Positions 33,555 through 42,852 are shown, counted from the first letter of the stretch. The stretch: 64,000 nt of DNA from Pseudomonas putida (GCF_003228315.1 NZ_CP029693.1:6730501-6794500); one strand, 5' to 3'. Notes: a model not told the origin generated them from the letters alone. Translations and numbers: made by a program.

Positions 33555-34298
33555 ATGAGCGTTATCGTTATTACCGGCGGCAGTCGGGGCATCGGCGCCA
33601 GTACGGCCGAGCACTGTGCCCGGCGCGGCATGGGGGTCATCCTGACCTACAAAAGCAATGTCGAGGCGGCGACATCCGTCGTCCAGCGTATCCAGGCCTC
33701 GGGCGGCAAAGCCGTGGCGCTTGAACTGGACGTGGCGGATGTCAGCCAATTCAGCCGTTTCCGTGAAAGCGTGCAGCAGACTCTGCAGGCAACCTGGGGC
33801 GTGGATACGTTGGCAGGTCTGGTCAACAACGCGGGTCACGGTCAGTTCACTCCCCTGGCATCGGTCACCGAAGCGCAGTTTGACGACCTGTTGGGTGTCC
33901 ACCTCAAAGGCCCGTTTTTTCTGACGCAAACCTTGCTGCCTGTGTTGGACGAGGGCGCCAGCATCGTCAATCTGACCAGCGCCACGACTCGCGTTGCCAC
34001 CCCCGGTGTGGCGCCCTATGCGGCCTTCAAGGGCGGGCTGGAAGTGTTGACCCGTTACATGGCCAAGGAGTTCGCCGGTCGGCGCATCCGCGCCAACGCG
34101 GTCTCGCCCGGGGCCATTCGTACGGAGTTGGGTGGCGGTTTGAATGATGAGTTCGAGGCGTTGCTGGCCGCACAAACTGCACTAGGCAGAGTGGGTGAGC
34201 CAGAGGATGTCGCCCGAGTCATCGCCATGCTGCTGTGCGAAGAAGGAAGCTGGATCAACGCCCAATCCATCGAAGTGGCGGGCGGCTATTTCATTTGA
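33555..34298 (+). CDS. Short-chain dehydrogenase/reductase
   Basis: 247 residues from ATG 33555 with GGAG 7 bp upstream. Classical SDR: nucleotide-binding TGGSRGIG near residue 8, NNAGHG, and the catalytic region with Ser in NLTSATTR, then YAAFKGG giving Tyr-x3-Lys, and the SPGAIRTE loop. The Arg of GGSRG indicates preference for NADP. First gene of an operon of three, divergent from an AraC regulator. It would reduce or oxidise a small carbonyl/alcohol; the substrate is unknown. Confidence 0.93.
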   Translation: MSVIVITGGSRGIGASTAEHCARRGMGVILTYKSNVEAATSVVQRIQASGGKAVALELDVADVSQFSRFRESVQQTLQATWGVDTLAGLVNNAGHGQFTPLASVTEAQFDDLLGVHLKGPFFLTQTLLPVLDEGASIVNLTSATTRVATPGVAPYAAFKGGLEVLTRYMAKEFAGRRIRANAVSPGAIRTELGGGLNDEFEALLAAQTALGRVGEPEDVARVIAMLLCEEGSWINAQSIEVAGGYFI

Positions 34299-34325
34299 AT
34301 CGCTATCCGAGTGCGAGGCTTCCCC

Positions 34326-34727
34326 ATGCTTGATCACATTTTTCTGTCGGTCAGTGACATCGATCGTTCCATCGATTTCTACACATCAACACTGACCCCG
34401 CTGGGCATCACCGCAAGGCTCGATTACGACGGCCGGGACGGACCGCCAGGGCATCCGGATCTGAAAGGCTTCGGTGCCAATGGACGCATGTTTTTCTGGC
34501 TGCGTGAAGGCGTGGTAGAGGGGCGGGCGGTGCATGTCGGCTTTGTGGCGAGCAGTAAGACCGAAGTCGACGCGGCCTATGCGGCTGCCCTGCGCAGTGG
34601 TGCGGTCGACAATGGTGCCCCGGGTGCACGCCTGCATTACGACCCGAATTATTACGCTGCCAACGTCCTCGATCCGGACGGTTACAGCCTCGAATTCGTC
34701 TACAAGAACTGGCAGCACACCTCATGA
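34326..34727 (+). CDS. VOC-superfamily (glyoxalase-like) protein
   Basis: 133 residues from ATG 34326; GAGG 7 bp upstream. DHIFLSVSDIDRSIDFYT gives the first VOC unit with its His; the end NVLDPDGYSLEFVYKN gives the acidic metal ligand. It lies 27 bp after the SDR gene and overlaps the next start by 4 bp. It looks like a glyoxalase/bleomycin-binding-type protein, consistent with a small-carbonyl detoxification operon. Confidence 0.88.
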   Translation: MLDHIFLSVSDIDRSIDFYTSTLTPLGITARLDYDGRDGPPGHPDLKGFGANGRMFFWLREGVVEGRAVHVGFVASSKTEVDAAYAAALRSGAVDNGAPGARLHYDPNYYAANVLDPDGYSLEFVYKNWQHTS

Positions 34728-35734
34728 AAAAATTGATGATTTACGGCGCGACGGGATACACCGGGCGCATGGCGGCCGAGCATGCCAAAGGGCAGGGGAT
34801 GGACCTTGTCATTGGCGGGCGCAATGCCGAAAAACTGCAAGCACTCGCCGCGCAACTGGACGTGGCTTACCGGGTATTCGATTCGGATGCTCACGCCGCG
34901 AAGTCCCTGGAGGGCATCGCGGTACTGCTGAACTTCGCCGGGCCATTCGCACAGACGGCGGCACCTTTGATGCAGGCCTGTATCGAGGCCGGGGTCGACT
35001 ATCTGGACATCACGGCGGAGATCAATGTTTATCGGCTGGCGGAGCAACTGGGGGCTCAGGCCGCCAGGGCGGGCGTGATGTTACTGCCCGGGGTCGGTTG
35101 GGACGTGGTGCCGACCGATTGCCTGGCGATGCAGGTCGCTCGACGGGTACAGCAACCGCATTCACTACGAATCGCCCTGCAGGTTGCAGGCTCCATGTCA
35201 CGGGGATCGGCCTTGAGTGTCGGCGAGATCATGAATGCAGGCCTTCTGGCGCGGGTGGGTGGTCAACTCGTCGCGACCCCGGATGCGCAGCCGCGTCACT
35301 TCGATTTCGGTGACGGCCCGGTGCTGTGCGCGCCGCTGTCGTTCGGCGATTTGGTCACCGGCTGGCATTCCACCGGCATTCCCGACATCGCCATGTTCGT
35401 GCACGTCAGCGGCGATGCATTCCCCGAGGGCGATCTGTCGCAACTGCCGGACGGCCCCAGTGTTGAACAACGCGAAGCGCATCGTGCCCGGGCGGTGGTG
35501 GAAGTCTCAGGCGCCAATGGCAACGTGGCACGCTCGGTGATTGAAACCGTCAACGGCTACACCTACACACCGTTGGTGGCGGTTGAAGCCGCACGGCGAG
35601 TGTTGAATGGCGAACGACGACCGGGGTTTGACACGCCTGGACGGGTATTCGGGAGTGGGTTTGCCGAGACCATCGACGGGACAACCATCACCAATCAGGA
35701 GTTGGCGAACCTCAACGCGGAAACAAAAAAGTAA
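34724..35734 (+). CDS. Saccharopine dehydrogenase-like NAD(P)-dependent oxidoreductase
   Basis: 336 residues, overlapping the VOC gene (ATGA). The N-terminal Rossmann motif YGATGYTGRM is the saccharopine-dehydrogenase/trans-acting enoyl-reductase type. LNFAGPFAQTAAPLMQAC and the DYLDITAEI follow as in that superfamily. The C-terminal domain ends in GFDTPGRVFGS, typical of the family. The usual members reduce polyketide, saccharopine or enoyl substrates; here the substrate is unknown. Last gene of the SDR-VOC operon. Confidence 0.87.
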   Translation: MKKLMIYGATGYTGRMAAEHAKGQGMDLVIGGRNAEKLQALAAQLDVAYRVFDSDAHAAKSLEGIAVLLNFAGPFAQTAAPLMQACIEAGVDYLDITAEINVYRLAEQLGAQAARAGVMLLPGVGWDVVPTDCLAMQVARRVQQPHSLRIALQVAGSMSRGSALSVGEIMNAGLLARVGGQLVATPDAQPRHFDFGDGPVLCAPLSFGDLVTGWHSTGIPDIAMFVHVSGDAFPEGDLSQLPDGPSVEQREAHRARAVVEVSGANGNVARSVIETVNGYTYTPLVAVEAARRVLNGERRPGFDTPGRVFGSGFAETIDGTTITNQELANLNAETKK

Positions 35735-36533
35735 CCGCTGCCCGGAATCCCCATCCTTGAGGGCCGTCATCCGGTGAGTCGAGCCAGTAGCGCGGTCCGG
35801 CTTGCACGGTCAATGGATGGCCGCCGATTTTCAGCAGTTGCGTCACCGTCAGGTTGATCGGCACCGACCATTCGCGCGTCTGCCAGTCGTAGGTGGATTC
35901 GGTGTTCACCCCGTAGGTGGTGAGTGTGTGGGTGGTGTAGGAGAGGAAGGGTTGCAGGAAGGTCTGGTTGACCTTGTCCTTGTCGTCCGGCGGGCTGCCC
36001 TCCAGGCCCCAGATGTGGTTGGCGAGTATGCCGTGGGTCCAGCCATTTTCCTGTTGCAGCGCAACGGCGGTCGGGCCCATGCCCCATTGCTCGTTGCCGA
36101 GCAACTTGTCGCTGCCGGTGGGAATCAGGATGGCCGGGCCGACGCCAAGGATCCAGCCACTTTCCGTGGGTTCTTTGGGCGAAAAGAAAAAGCTCTGGGT
36201 GATATCCCCGACTCCCCACTTGTCCGCCGCACCGCCGGGTGCCAGGCCGTGTTGGTCGATGACGGGCAGGATGGTGCGCGAAATCAGGTTCCAGTCGTCG
36301 TTGAGGGTAAAGGGCAATACCGGCTGGATATTGGTCACGCTGTGCATGCCTTCACCGGTCGGGCCGATTTTCTGGTCCCAGTTGTACTGCACCGGCAGGC
36401 TGTACATGGCCGCCACCGGGTTGAGGGCTTTTTTCGCCAGTTCTGCCGAATCATCGGCGTGGGCCACGGAGACCCAGCACAGCGAGGCGATCAGTGTCGA
36501 AGAGGTGTATCTCCAGCGTTTTTCCAGATCCAT
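35712..36533 (-). CDS. Predicted outer-membrane beta-barrel (phenol-degradation MetA-like)
   Basis: 273 residues. Signal peptide ending near AHADD. The body is a run of amphipathic strands with aromatic girdles and a C-terminal Phe/Arg end (TFLFPR), typical of a barrel. Phrases such as YSLPVQYNWDQKIGP, PVLPFTLNDDWNLISRTILP and GPAILIPTGSDK are those of the putative phenol-degradation MetA/transporter family. Downstream of the two DUF1254 genes on the same strand, separated by a hairpin, so they probably form one functional group. The 3' end overlaps the convergent dehydrogenase gene by about 20 bp. Confidence 0.82.
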   Translation of the reverse strand: MDLEKRWRYTSSTLIASLCWVSVAHADDSAELAKKALNPVAAMYSLPVQYNWDQKIGPTGEGMHSVTNIQPVLPFTLNDDWNLISRTILPVIDQHGLAPGGAADKWGVGDITQSFFFSPKEPTESGWILGVGPAILIPTGSDKLLGNEQWGMGPTAVALQQENGWTHGILANHIWGLEGSPPDDKDKVNQTFLQPFLSYTTHTLTTYGVNTESTYDWQTREWSVPINLTVTQLLKIGGHPLTVQAGPRYWLDSPDDGPQGWGFRAAVTFLFPR

Positions 36534-36574
36534 GGCTGTTCACCTGTAGTCGACGAAAGCGCGCGGCGCAGAGT

Positions 36575-36600
36575 GTTGCCCTCCCGGGCGGGAGGGCAAC
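36575..36600 (-). other. Intercistronic 11-bp perfect hairpin
   Basis: GTTGCCCTCCC (36575-36585) pairs with GGGAGGGCAAC (36590-36600) with a 4-nt loop. It lies between the second DUF1254 gene and the barrel gene on the minus strand. No T tract is present, so it may reduce read-through or protect mRNA; full termination is less likely. Confidence 0.5.
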
Positions 36601-36611
36601 CTGTTCCAACG

Positions 36612-37907
36612 TCAGTGCGAGGTCACTTCGATGGGCGGGAACTTGTAGCTGCCTTCCTGCACCTCTTTGCTCGGGCCATACAGACGCATCACGATGTACG
36701 CATCCTTTTCCGGAATGGGCAGGTAGTTGGGATTGCTCTCGTCACCCTTGGCGCTCATCTCAATGGTGTAGTTGCCGTCGGCATCCGGCTTCAACGTGCG
36801 GTCACCGCGGCTGTGGCGATTGATGGCGTTGTGGGCCATGAAACGGTTGTCCGAGGCGTATACCGTGAAGGACCAGAACTGGCTGACATCCGGCGCCTTG
36901 AAGGTCATGCGGTAGGACTTGCCGTTGGCACCGTTGATGTTTTTTCCATCACTGGCGGTCCCTTCCTTGAGATAGACGCTCTCGTCCGGCGGCAGGCCCC
37001 ATTGCCCGACATAGGTGCCGACGGCAAACAGGTCGCGTGGGCCGTCACCCAACTGCTCGCGGGTGCCCAGGGATTTGCCCGACGTGGTCAGGTTGGGCGC
37101 CAGGTCCTTGATGTGCTTCAGGCCCAGTGCTTCGCCTTTCTTGGCGGCAGCCAGTTGCTCCTTGGTGAAGTCTTTCTTGCAGGGCTCCAGGCCGATCGCT
37201 TTGTACTGATCCAGCCATTTTTTATCGGCCTTGGCCATGCTGCCGTCGCACAGGACGAAATTGACCCGTTGCAGCCAGTTGGTTTTCGCCGGGTCCAGAT
37301 AAGTGCGCTGCTTGGCCTTGGGGCCGGGTTCGCCGAGGTAGGCGGAGAGTGTCCGGACGTTCCAGTCGTCCATGTACTTGAGCGCGGTTTTCTGGTCCTC
37401 GGCGTCCGTGGCCATGATCCGCCCCATCAACTTCACCAGGTTGGAGTCGACGCGGATCACTTCGGTGACACTGCCTGGTACTTCGCCCTTCCAGTCCTGC
37501 GCGGCAAACATGAAGTGGCCGCCCTTGGTTTCGCGGGTACGCGAGCCGATCATGGACGTCGTGTAGTGGCCCATGTCCATGGTGTGCAGGATCCAGTAAC
37601 GGCCCTTGTCCATTTCCGGGACGCTGATGATCACCGGTTCCGCCGCCACATCGAGCCAACCCTGCAGGTGCAGGGTGTCGTTGTTGATGGTGGGGTGGTC
37701 AACGTAGGTGTCGTCGGCCAGGTGACGGATGTTCTGGAAGCGGTTGAGCGGGGTATGGGTCTTGACCGCTGTTTCGTAGAAGAACTTGTAGGCCTCGTCG
37801 ATGGAATAGCCGTAGATATAGGCATCTTCGGCCAGTTTGTCGGGGATTTGCGCAAAGGCCGGCAGGGCAAGCGAAAGCAGGGCTGCTCCAAGCACCATGG
37901 GTTTCAT
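36612..37907 (-). CDS. DUF1254/DUF1214 secreted protein
   Basis: 431 residues from ATG 37907 with AAAGGAG just upstream; the longer frame from 37970 would run into the neighbouring gene. Signal peptide to AFAQ. N-terminal DUF1254 region (EDAYIYGYSIDEAYKFF..., then LHLQGWLDVAAEPVIISVPEM) and C-terminal DUF1214 region (DVSQFWSFTVYASDNR... and YGPSKEVQEGSYKFPPIE). The family is periplasmic, of uncertain role. A paralogue sits immediately upstream (63 bp). Confidence 0.92.
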   Translation of the reverse strand: MKPMVLGAALLSLALPAFAQIPDKLAEDAYIYGYSIDEAYKFFYETAVKTHTPLNRFQNIRHLADDTYVDHPTINNDTLHLQGWLDVAAEPVIISVPEMDKGRYWILHTMDMGHYTTSMIGSRTRETKGGHFMFAAQDWKGEVPGSVTEVIRVDSNLVKLMGRIMATDAEDQKTALKYMDDWNVRTLSAYLGEPGPKAKQRTYLDPAKTNWLQRVNFVLCDGSMAKADKKWLDQYKAIGLEPCKKDFTKEQLAAAKKGEALGLKHIKDLAPNLTTSGKSLGTREQLGDGPRDLFAVGTYVGQWGLPPDESVYLKEGTASDGKNINGANGKSYRMTFKAPDVSQFWSFTVYASDNRFMAHNAINRHSRGDRTLKPDADGNYTIEMSAKGDESNPNYLPIPEKDAYIVMRLYGPSKEVQEGSYKFPPIEVTSH

Positions 37908-37970
37908 CAAGACTCCTTTGGGCTGGCGGGCCAGCCCTGTCGTTTGGTTATCGAAGGTGGCAGACAGCAT

Positions 37971-39461
37971 TCAGGGGTTGACCCGTTCGAAGTCGGGCAG
38001 CTTGAAGGTCTTGTTGTTGAACGCCTCGGTTGGGCCGTAGAAACGCATGGCCGGCAAGGGGCGCTTGCCCGAGGTGGGAATCCAGTTGGCTTCCTCGCCT
38101 GCCGGGGCCGTCGGGCCGACATAGATCGTCACTCCGCCATCGGCGTTCTTCTTCATTTTCTCGACATCGAACGACGACAGCGTGGTGCGGTTGCTGTCGC
38201 TGTAGATGAACGAAAAGGTGGCGCGGTCATAGACCGTCAGCGCCCAGAACTGCTTGACCGGCATGTCCTTGGGCACATCGAGCTTGTAGAGCTGGCCGGC
38301 TTCCAGCGGTTTGCCGTCCTTGTCGGCCATCGCCATCTGGTAGGAGGTGGCCGGCGAGTTGCTGAGCACCTTGGGCATGTAGGTGCACCAGAAGTATTCC
38401 GCCGCGCGTTCGATGAGGTCGATACGGTCGTCGTAGATGAACTTGAACTCGCGGTTGGTATCGGCTTGCAACAGCGAGACGTAGTGCCGGTCTGGCCAGT
38501 ACACGCGCTTGGACATCTCGGTGTCGAACCATTGCTGGAGGTAGAACCAGGCATCGATCGCCGCCTGGTGCATGGCCCGTTTCGCGGTTTCGTCCGGCGT
38601 GAAGGGTTTGCCCTTGACGATGCCCAGGGACGACAACATGCCCATCATGACTTTGTCGTGTTCGCGTACCGGCTCGACGCTCATGATCTCGTGCATGTCC
38701 TCGAAATGACGTTCGTCGTAGAACGGCAGCGTCGGGTAGCGTTCATGGGCGGGGTCGATGAACTTCTGCTGGGGTGGTGACTTGGCTTCCGACAGGTAGT
38801 ACATGCGCAGGCGCTTGGCGTAGGCGTAGGCATCCTTGGCGGTCTTGCCCGCTGGCGGCACCGAGCGGAAGGCCAGGGCGATGCGGTAGTTCGGCGAGCT
38901 GACGTGGATGTAGCCCTTGGGAATGGCCCCCTTGTAGTCCGGTGCAGTGAACAGGTACTTGCCGCCTTTGCCTTTGTCGAGTCCGGCCGGGCCGACGTCG
39001 GCGATCGTCAGCTGCCAGGCATCCACCACCTGGCCGTACAGGCTGCCTTCAGCACTGGCCGTAGGGATCTCCAGGACCACCGGGCCTTTGCGCAGATCGG
39101 TGTAGGCCGCGATGTAAGGCGTGGTGCTGTTGGCGGTAATGGCTTCGAGCTGAGGCGTGGCCGTCGCCGAATAGGCAATGATGTCGTTGTCCTTGTAGCC
39201 CAGGTCCTTCTCGGCGGCACGGCGGAACGAGTAGATGGCGATGGCCGGCATGTTCCACAGGATGGCTTCGAACGCACGCTGGTATTTGATCTGGTAGTCG
39301 AAGTCCTTGACCGAGGCAGCCGAACCCGGTGGCGGTTGGCCACCCAAGGGTTCGGTGGCTGCCTGCGCCGTGGCCATGGCACAGGTGGCGATCGCCGATG
39401 CGAGCAGGCAGGGAAGCACGGCGGTGGACATCCGAGTCATCAATCCATCTATGGCTCTCAT
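37971..39461 (-). CDS. DUF1254/DUF1214 secreted protein, longer paralogue
   Basis: 496 residues from ATG 39461, preceded by CAGGAG; the open frame to 39620 lacks this and is not signal-like. Signal peptide with hydrophobic core MSTAVLPCLLASAIATCAMATAQA. DUF1254 (residues about 40-190) and DUF1214 (about 380-490, with KQFWALTVYDRATFSF) are complete, with an inserted central segment that explains the extra length. First gene of the leftward three-gene unit. Possible role: envelope enzyme or binding protein for a hydrophobic compound taken in through the barrel protein; inference. Confidence 0.92.
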   Translation of the reverse strand: MRAIDGLMTRMSTAVLPCLLASAIATCAMATAQAATEPLGGQPPPGSAASVKDFDYQIKYQRAFEAILWNMPAIAIYSFRRAAEKDLGYKDNDIIAYSATATPQLEAITANSTTPYIAAYTDLRKGPVVLEIPTASAEGSLYGQVVDAWQLTIADVGPAGLDKGKGGKYLFTAPDYKGAIPKGYIHVSSPNYRIALAFRSVPPAGKTAKDAYAYAKRLRMYYLSEAKSPPQQKFIDPAHERYPTLPFYDERHFEDMHEIMSVEPVREHDKVMMGMLSSLGIVKGKPFTPDETAKRAMHQAAIDAWFYLQQWFDTEMSKRVYWPDRHYVSLLQADTNREFKFIYDDRIDLIERAAEYFWCTYMPKVLSNSPATSYQMAMADKDGKPLEAGQLYKLDVPKDMPVKQFWALTVYDRATFSFIYSDSNRTTLSSFDVEKMKKNADGGVTIYVGPTAPAGEEANWIPTSGKRPLPAMRFYGPTEAFNNKTFKLPDFERVNP

Positions 39462-39603
39462 TGGCAACTCCTGTGGGCAAGCAAGATGTTTAGTAGACCG
39501 CGGAGGTTGTAGCTCGAAGCAGTGTAGTAGAGGTTTCCGGGAGGGAAGGGTGGTGAACGGGTGCTGTTCGCGTGGGAGCACTTGTACCCCGCGTCGCATC
39601 GAA

Positions 39604-41295
39604 CTATCCCGCGACCACAAAAATTATGATCGGCCCGCACACCGCCAGCAGCACATTGGAAATGGCATAGCACACGGTAAAACCGATCACCGGAGTGTTG
39701 CTGCCGGACTGCTCGATGATTTTGTTCATCGATGCCGCTTCCGTCTGGGCGCCCGCCAGGCCGCCGAACAAAATCATGGGGTGAAGGCGCAAGACGTACC
39801 GACCGAAGTAGAGCGCCACCAGCGGCGGCAGGATCGTCACCACGGCGCCCGAGAACAGCAGCGCCAGGCCTTGTTCCTTCATCGCGGCGAACGCGGCGGG
39901 CCCGGCCAGCAGGCCGACCACCGCGCCGAACGCGGTCAAGCCGAACTCGGAAAATGCCCACTGGGCAGCGGCCGGCAAGGCGCCGATTTCCGGGTGGCGC
40001 GAGTTGTACCAACCGATCACCAGGGCGGCCACCAACACACCGCCGCCGATACCCAGCTCCACCGGGATCATGCCGATATGCGTCGACAGCAGGCCGAGCA
40101 GCGACCCCAGCACCATGCCCAAGGCATGCACGGCAATATCGCTCTTGTAGTTGTGCTGACGAATCCGGCCAAGGCGCTTGGCCAGCCAGTCGACGCTTGA
40201 GGTACGGCCGGTCACGCTGATCACGTCGCCACGGCGCAGCACGGTATTGGGCAACAGCGGCAGGTCATAACCCTGACGGGTGATGGTGTTCAGGAAACAG
40301 CCCAGACGCCCAGTGTTTTCCAGCCGGGCCCTGGCCTGGTGAATGGTCTTGCCGGCAAACTCCTTCGACGTCAGCACGATGTCGGCCTGTCGAGTGGGAA
40401 AGGACAGCGCCTCGGGGTGATCGATTTCCGGGCCCATCTGGTGACTGAGGCTGCCGACGGCTTCGCGCAAGGCGTACACGCCGATGATGTCGCCTTCCAT
40501 CAGGGTGAATCCTTCATCACGCTCGATGACGTGCCCGGCGCGCACGACCCGTTCCACGCTCAGGAACTCATGCAGCTTTTCAATATCGGCAATGCGCCGA
40601 CCTTTGGCCTGGCCATTGGCGGCCACCTGATGGGCGCGCACGACAATGCGCGTGTAAGGCACGGTGAGCGCGTCCTCGTCCTTGGCAATGCCCAACTGTT
40701 GCTCCAGTTCCCGCGCCGAGGCCTTCAGGTCGACCCCCAGCAGTTTCGGCGCAATGCTGCCGACGAAGACAATCAGGCCGATGGTGCCGAACAGGTAGGT
40801 AATCGCGTAGGCAATCGCCATGTGGCTGTTGAGTTGGGCCTTGGCCGCGCTGTCGAGGGTCAACTGGTTGATGGCGCTGGTGGCCGTGCCCATGATCGCC
40901 GTATCCGTCAGGGCGCCGGCACCGAGCCCGGCGGTGAACCCGGCATCGAAATGAAAAATCGCGTTCATCAGCAGAATCGAACCCAGCGCCGTCGCGCACA
41001 GCACCACCGAAAGCACCACCAGTTTGAGGGTGCCGCGATTGAGGCTGCCAAAAAACTCAGGCCCGCTCTTGAAGCCGACGGCATAGATGAACAGCACGAA
41101 AAACACCGACTTCAACCCGGACGGCACTTCAAGGCCGATCTGCCCGATGAGCAACCCCATCAACAACGCACCGGCTACGGAACCCAAATGAAAGCTGCCA
41201 ATGTGGATACGCCCGATCAACACGCCCAGTGCGATGGCCAGGAACACCGCGATTTCCGGGTCGGAACGCAGGGCGTTCAGGAAAAAATCGAGCAT
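39604..41295 (-). CDS. AspT/YidE-YbjL-type transporter (putative aspartate:alanine antiporter)
   Basis: 563 residues from ATG 41295, GGAG 9 bp before it; longer frame to 41391 rejected. Two five-TM-or-so transmembrane halves, each with the GGLAGAQTE or GAGALTDT type motif, flank two RCK_C/TrkA_C domains (about residues 200-370). This arrangement is that of the AAEx family, whose characterised member AspT exchanges aspartate for alanine. The usual partner aspartate decarboxylase (asdA) is not adjacent, so the substrate pair may differ. It is separated from the DUF1254 genes by a 140-bp gap. Confidence 0.87.
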   Translation of the reverse strand: MLDFFLNALRSDPEIAVFLAIALGVLIGRIHIGSFHLGSVAGALLMGLLIGQIGLEVPSGLKSVFFVLFIYAVGFKSGPEFFGSLNRGTLKLVVLSVVLCATALGSILLMNAIFHFDAGFTAGLGAGALTDTAIMGTATSAINQLTLDSAAKAQLNSHMAIAYAITYLFGTIGLIVFVGSIAPKLLGVDLKASARELEQQLGIAKDEDALTVPYTRIVVRAHQVAANGQAKGRRIADIEKLHEFLSVERVVRAGHVIERDEGFTLMEGDIIGVYALREAVGSLSHQMGPEIDHPEALSFPTRQADIVLTSKEFAGKTIHQARARLENTGRLGCFLNTITRQGYDLPLLPNTVLRRGDVISVTGRTSSVDWLAKRLGRIRQHNYKSDIAVHALGMVLGSLLGLLSTHIGMIPVELGIGGGVLVAALVIGWYNSRHPEIGALPAAAQWAFSEFGLTAFGAVVGLLAGPAAFAAMKEQGLALLFSGAVVTILPPLVALYFGRYVLRLHPMILFGGLAGAQTEAASMNKIIEQSGSNTPVIGFTVCYAISNVLLAVCGPIIIFVVAG

Positions 41296-41478
41296 GGGGC
41301 AGACTCCGTTCAACGGGCGATGCGCACGCCAGGGCTCGTGAGCCTTTGTTCCGCAGTTCTGTGCCGAACTCGCAGGGCAAGGGCAGAGCATGTAGAGCGC
41401 AGCCTAGTTCAGCGGCGAAGTATTGCCAGATTCGCGGCCTTGAACTTGGGCATTACCAGAGACAGCGGATGTTCTCGT

Positions 41479-42195
41479 TCAAATTGCAAATGCCGCCAGC
41501 TTGATCCCGCTCTCCATTTTCGGCATTGCACCACCCAGCACGCCACCCAGCACCATGCGGGTAATGGTCGCCGCCGCGCGTTCATAGTCGGCATCGTCGG
41601 GTTCTGCCGTGCCCCTGATGAGCGCCATCTGCCAACCCAGGTTGGTATAGGTCCGGGTGGCCGACCAGATGGTGAGCATCAGATGTTCAGGATCGACGGG
41701 GGCGAGCAGGCCACGGTCAATCCAGCGGCTCAGGTATTCGACGTTGCGCTGGGCTTCGGCTTGCAGCAGGTGCTTGTACTTGTCAGGCAAATGCTTGCCA
41801 CCGAAGAGCAATTCGTGACTGAAGACCTTGGAGCTGTACGGGTTTTCCCGAATGATCCGGATCCGGGCCTTTATGTAGGCGTGCAGACCCTCTGTCGGGT
41901 CGTCGTTGTCGCGCAATGCCGCTGAAGCCTTCAGCAGCGGCTCGACAAAACTGAGCAGCACATGGGCGTAGAGGTTCTCCTTGGTTTGAAAGTAGTAGTA
42001 GAGATTGGCCTTGGGAATGCCTGCGCGTGCCGCGATATCACGGGTCTGGGTGGCGTTGAAGCCGTTGACGGAAAACTCTTCACTGGCCGCTTTCAGGATC
42101 AGGTGATGATTCCTCTGGCGGATGCTGGGTTTGTTCAGGGCATGATCCCGCGCGCTGCACAGGTCGCCGATTTCGTAGTTTGAAAGTTTCATCAT
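41479..42195 (-). CDS. TetR-family transcriptional regulator
   Basis: 238 residues from ATG 42195 (or 42192); the frame extends further upstream but the sequence there is not protein-like. The TetR HTH occupies about residues 25-70 (ILKAASEEFSVNGFNATQTRDIAARAGIPKANLYYYFQTKENLY). The C-terminal domain resembles the RutR/YcdC group (EYLSRWIDRGLLAPVDP, then LMLTIWSATRTYTNL). No strong ribosome site. It is divergent from the Mop-domain gene across about 230 bp and could regulate that or the AspT-type gene downstream. Confidence 0.85.
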   Translation of the reverse strand: MMKLSNYEIGDLCSARDHALNKPSIRQRNHHLILKAASEEFSVNGFNATQTRDIAARAGIPKANLYYYFQTKENLYAHVLLSFVEPLLKASAALRDNDDPTEGLHAYIKARIRIIRENPYSSKVFSHELLFGGKHLPDKYKHLLQAEAQRNVEYLSRWIDRGLLAPVDPEHLMLTIWSATRTYTNLGWQMALIRGTAEPDDADYERAAATITRMVLGGVLGGAMPKMESGIKLAAFAI

Positions 42196-42423
42196 GTCGG
42201 GTTGAAGCCGGGGGCATGGCTTTGTCCTGGGTATCGTGCTTCGCAATATACAAAAATATATAGCGATTGACCTACGCTTTCTTGCCAGACGGCGAGTTGT
42301 ATGAAGACTTGCCCGTCTGATCGCAATGCCAGAGGCCCCCGGGGGCACTTTTTATGTCCGGACTCTGCGCTACGCTTGAGGCTGTTGCGAATTCCCAACC
42401 AGAACATCTGCCAGGAGCTCCCC

Positions 42424-42852
42424 ATGAAAGTCAGTGCACGTAATGTCCTCAAGGGCCAGGTCACCCAGGTTCAAGAGGGGGCGGTCAATGCCGAAGTCAG
42501 CTTGAAGTTGCCGGGCGGTGAACAACTGGTCGCCGTGGTGACCCTGGAAAGCGTCCGCAACCTGCCGATTACGGTGGGCAAGGAAGCCATCGCCCTGATC
42601 AAGGCGCCGTGGGTCATGCTGATGACCGAGTCCAGCGACATTCGCCTCTCGGCCCGCAATTGCCTGCAAGGCAAGGTGCTGAGTGTCAACGACGGCGCCG
42701 TCAACGCCGAAGTGGTCATCGAACTGGCCGGTGGTTCGAAGGTGTATTCGATCGTGACCCGCGATGCCGTTGCGGAGCTGGGGTTGAAGCCGGGCGCCAG
42801 CGCGACGGCGGTGATCAAGGCGTCGCACATCATTTTGGCGGTGCCGGCCTGA
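42424..42852 (+). CDS. Di-Mop molbindin (molybdate/tungstate-binding)
   Basis: 142 residues from ATG 42424, CAGGAG upstream. Two tandem Mop (TOBE-like) domains of about 65 residues are plainly repeated: SARNVLKGQVTQVQEGAVNAEV and SARNCLQGKVLSVNDGAVNAEV. Such proteins form hexamers that store molybdate or tungstate oxyanions. They usually accompany mod genes; here none is adjacent. It may buffer molybdate for molybdoenzymes elsewhere on the chromosome. A perfect hairpin follows 57 bp after the stop. Confidence 0.92.
   Translation: MKVSARNVLKGQVTQVQEGAVNAEVSLKLPGGEQLVAVVTLESVRNLPITVGKEAIALIKAPWVMLMTESSDIRLSARNCLQGKVLSVNDGAVNAEVVIELAGGSKVYSIVTRDAVAELGLKPGASATAVIKASHIILAVPA

Noticed and set aside
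35802..38780. Plus-strand open frame of 992 codons
   Set aside because: It lies antisense to the barrel gene and the two DUF1254 genes, whose protein families are clear. Long antisense frames are expected in GC-rich DNA.
40339..41925. Plus-strand open frame of 528 codons
   Set aside because: Antisense to the AspT-type and TetR genes; composition is that of a shadow frame.
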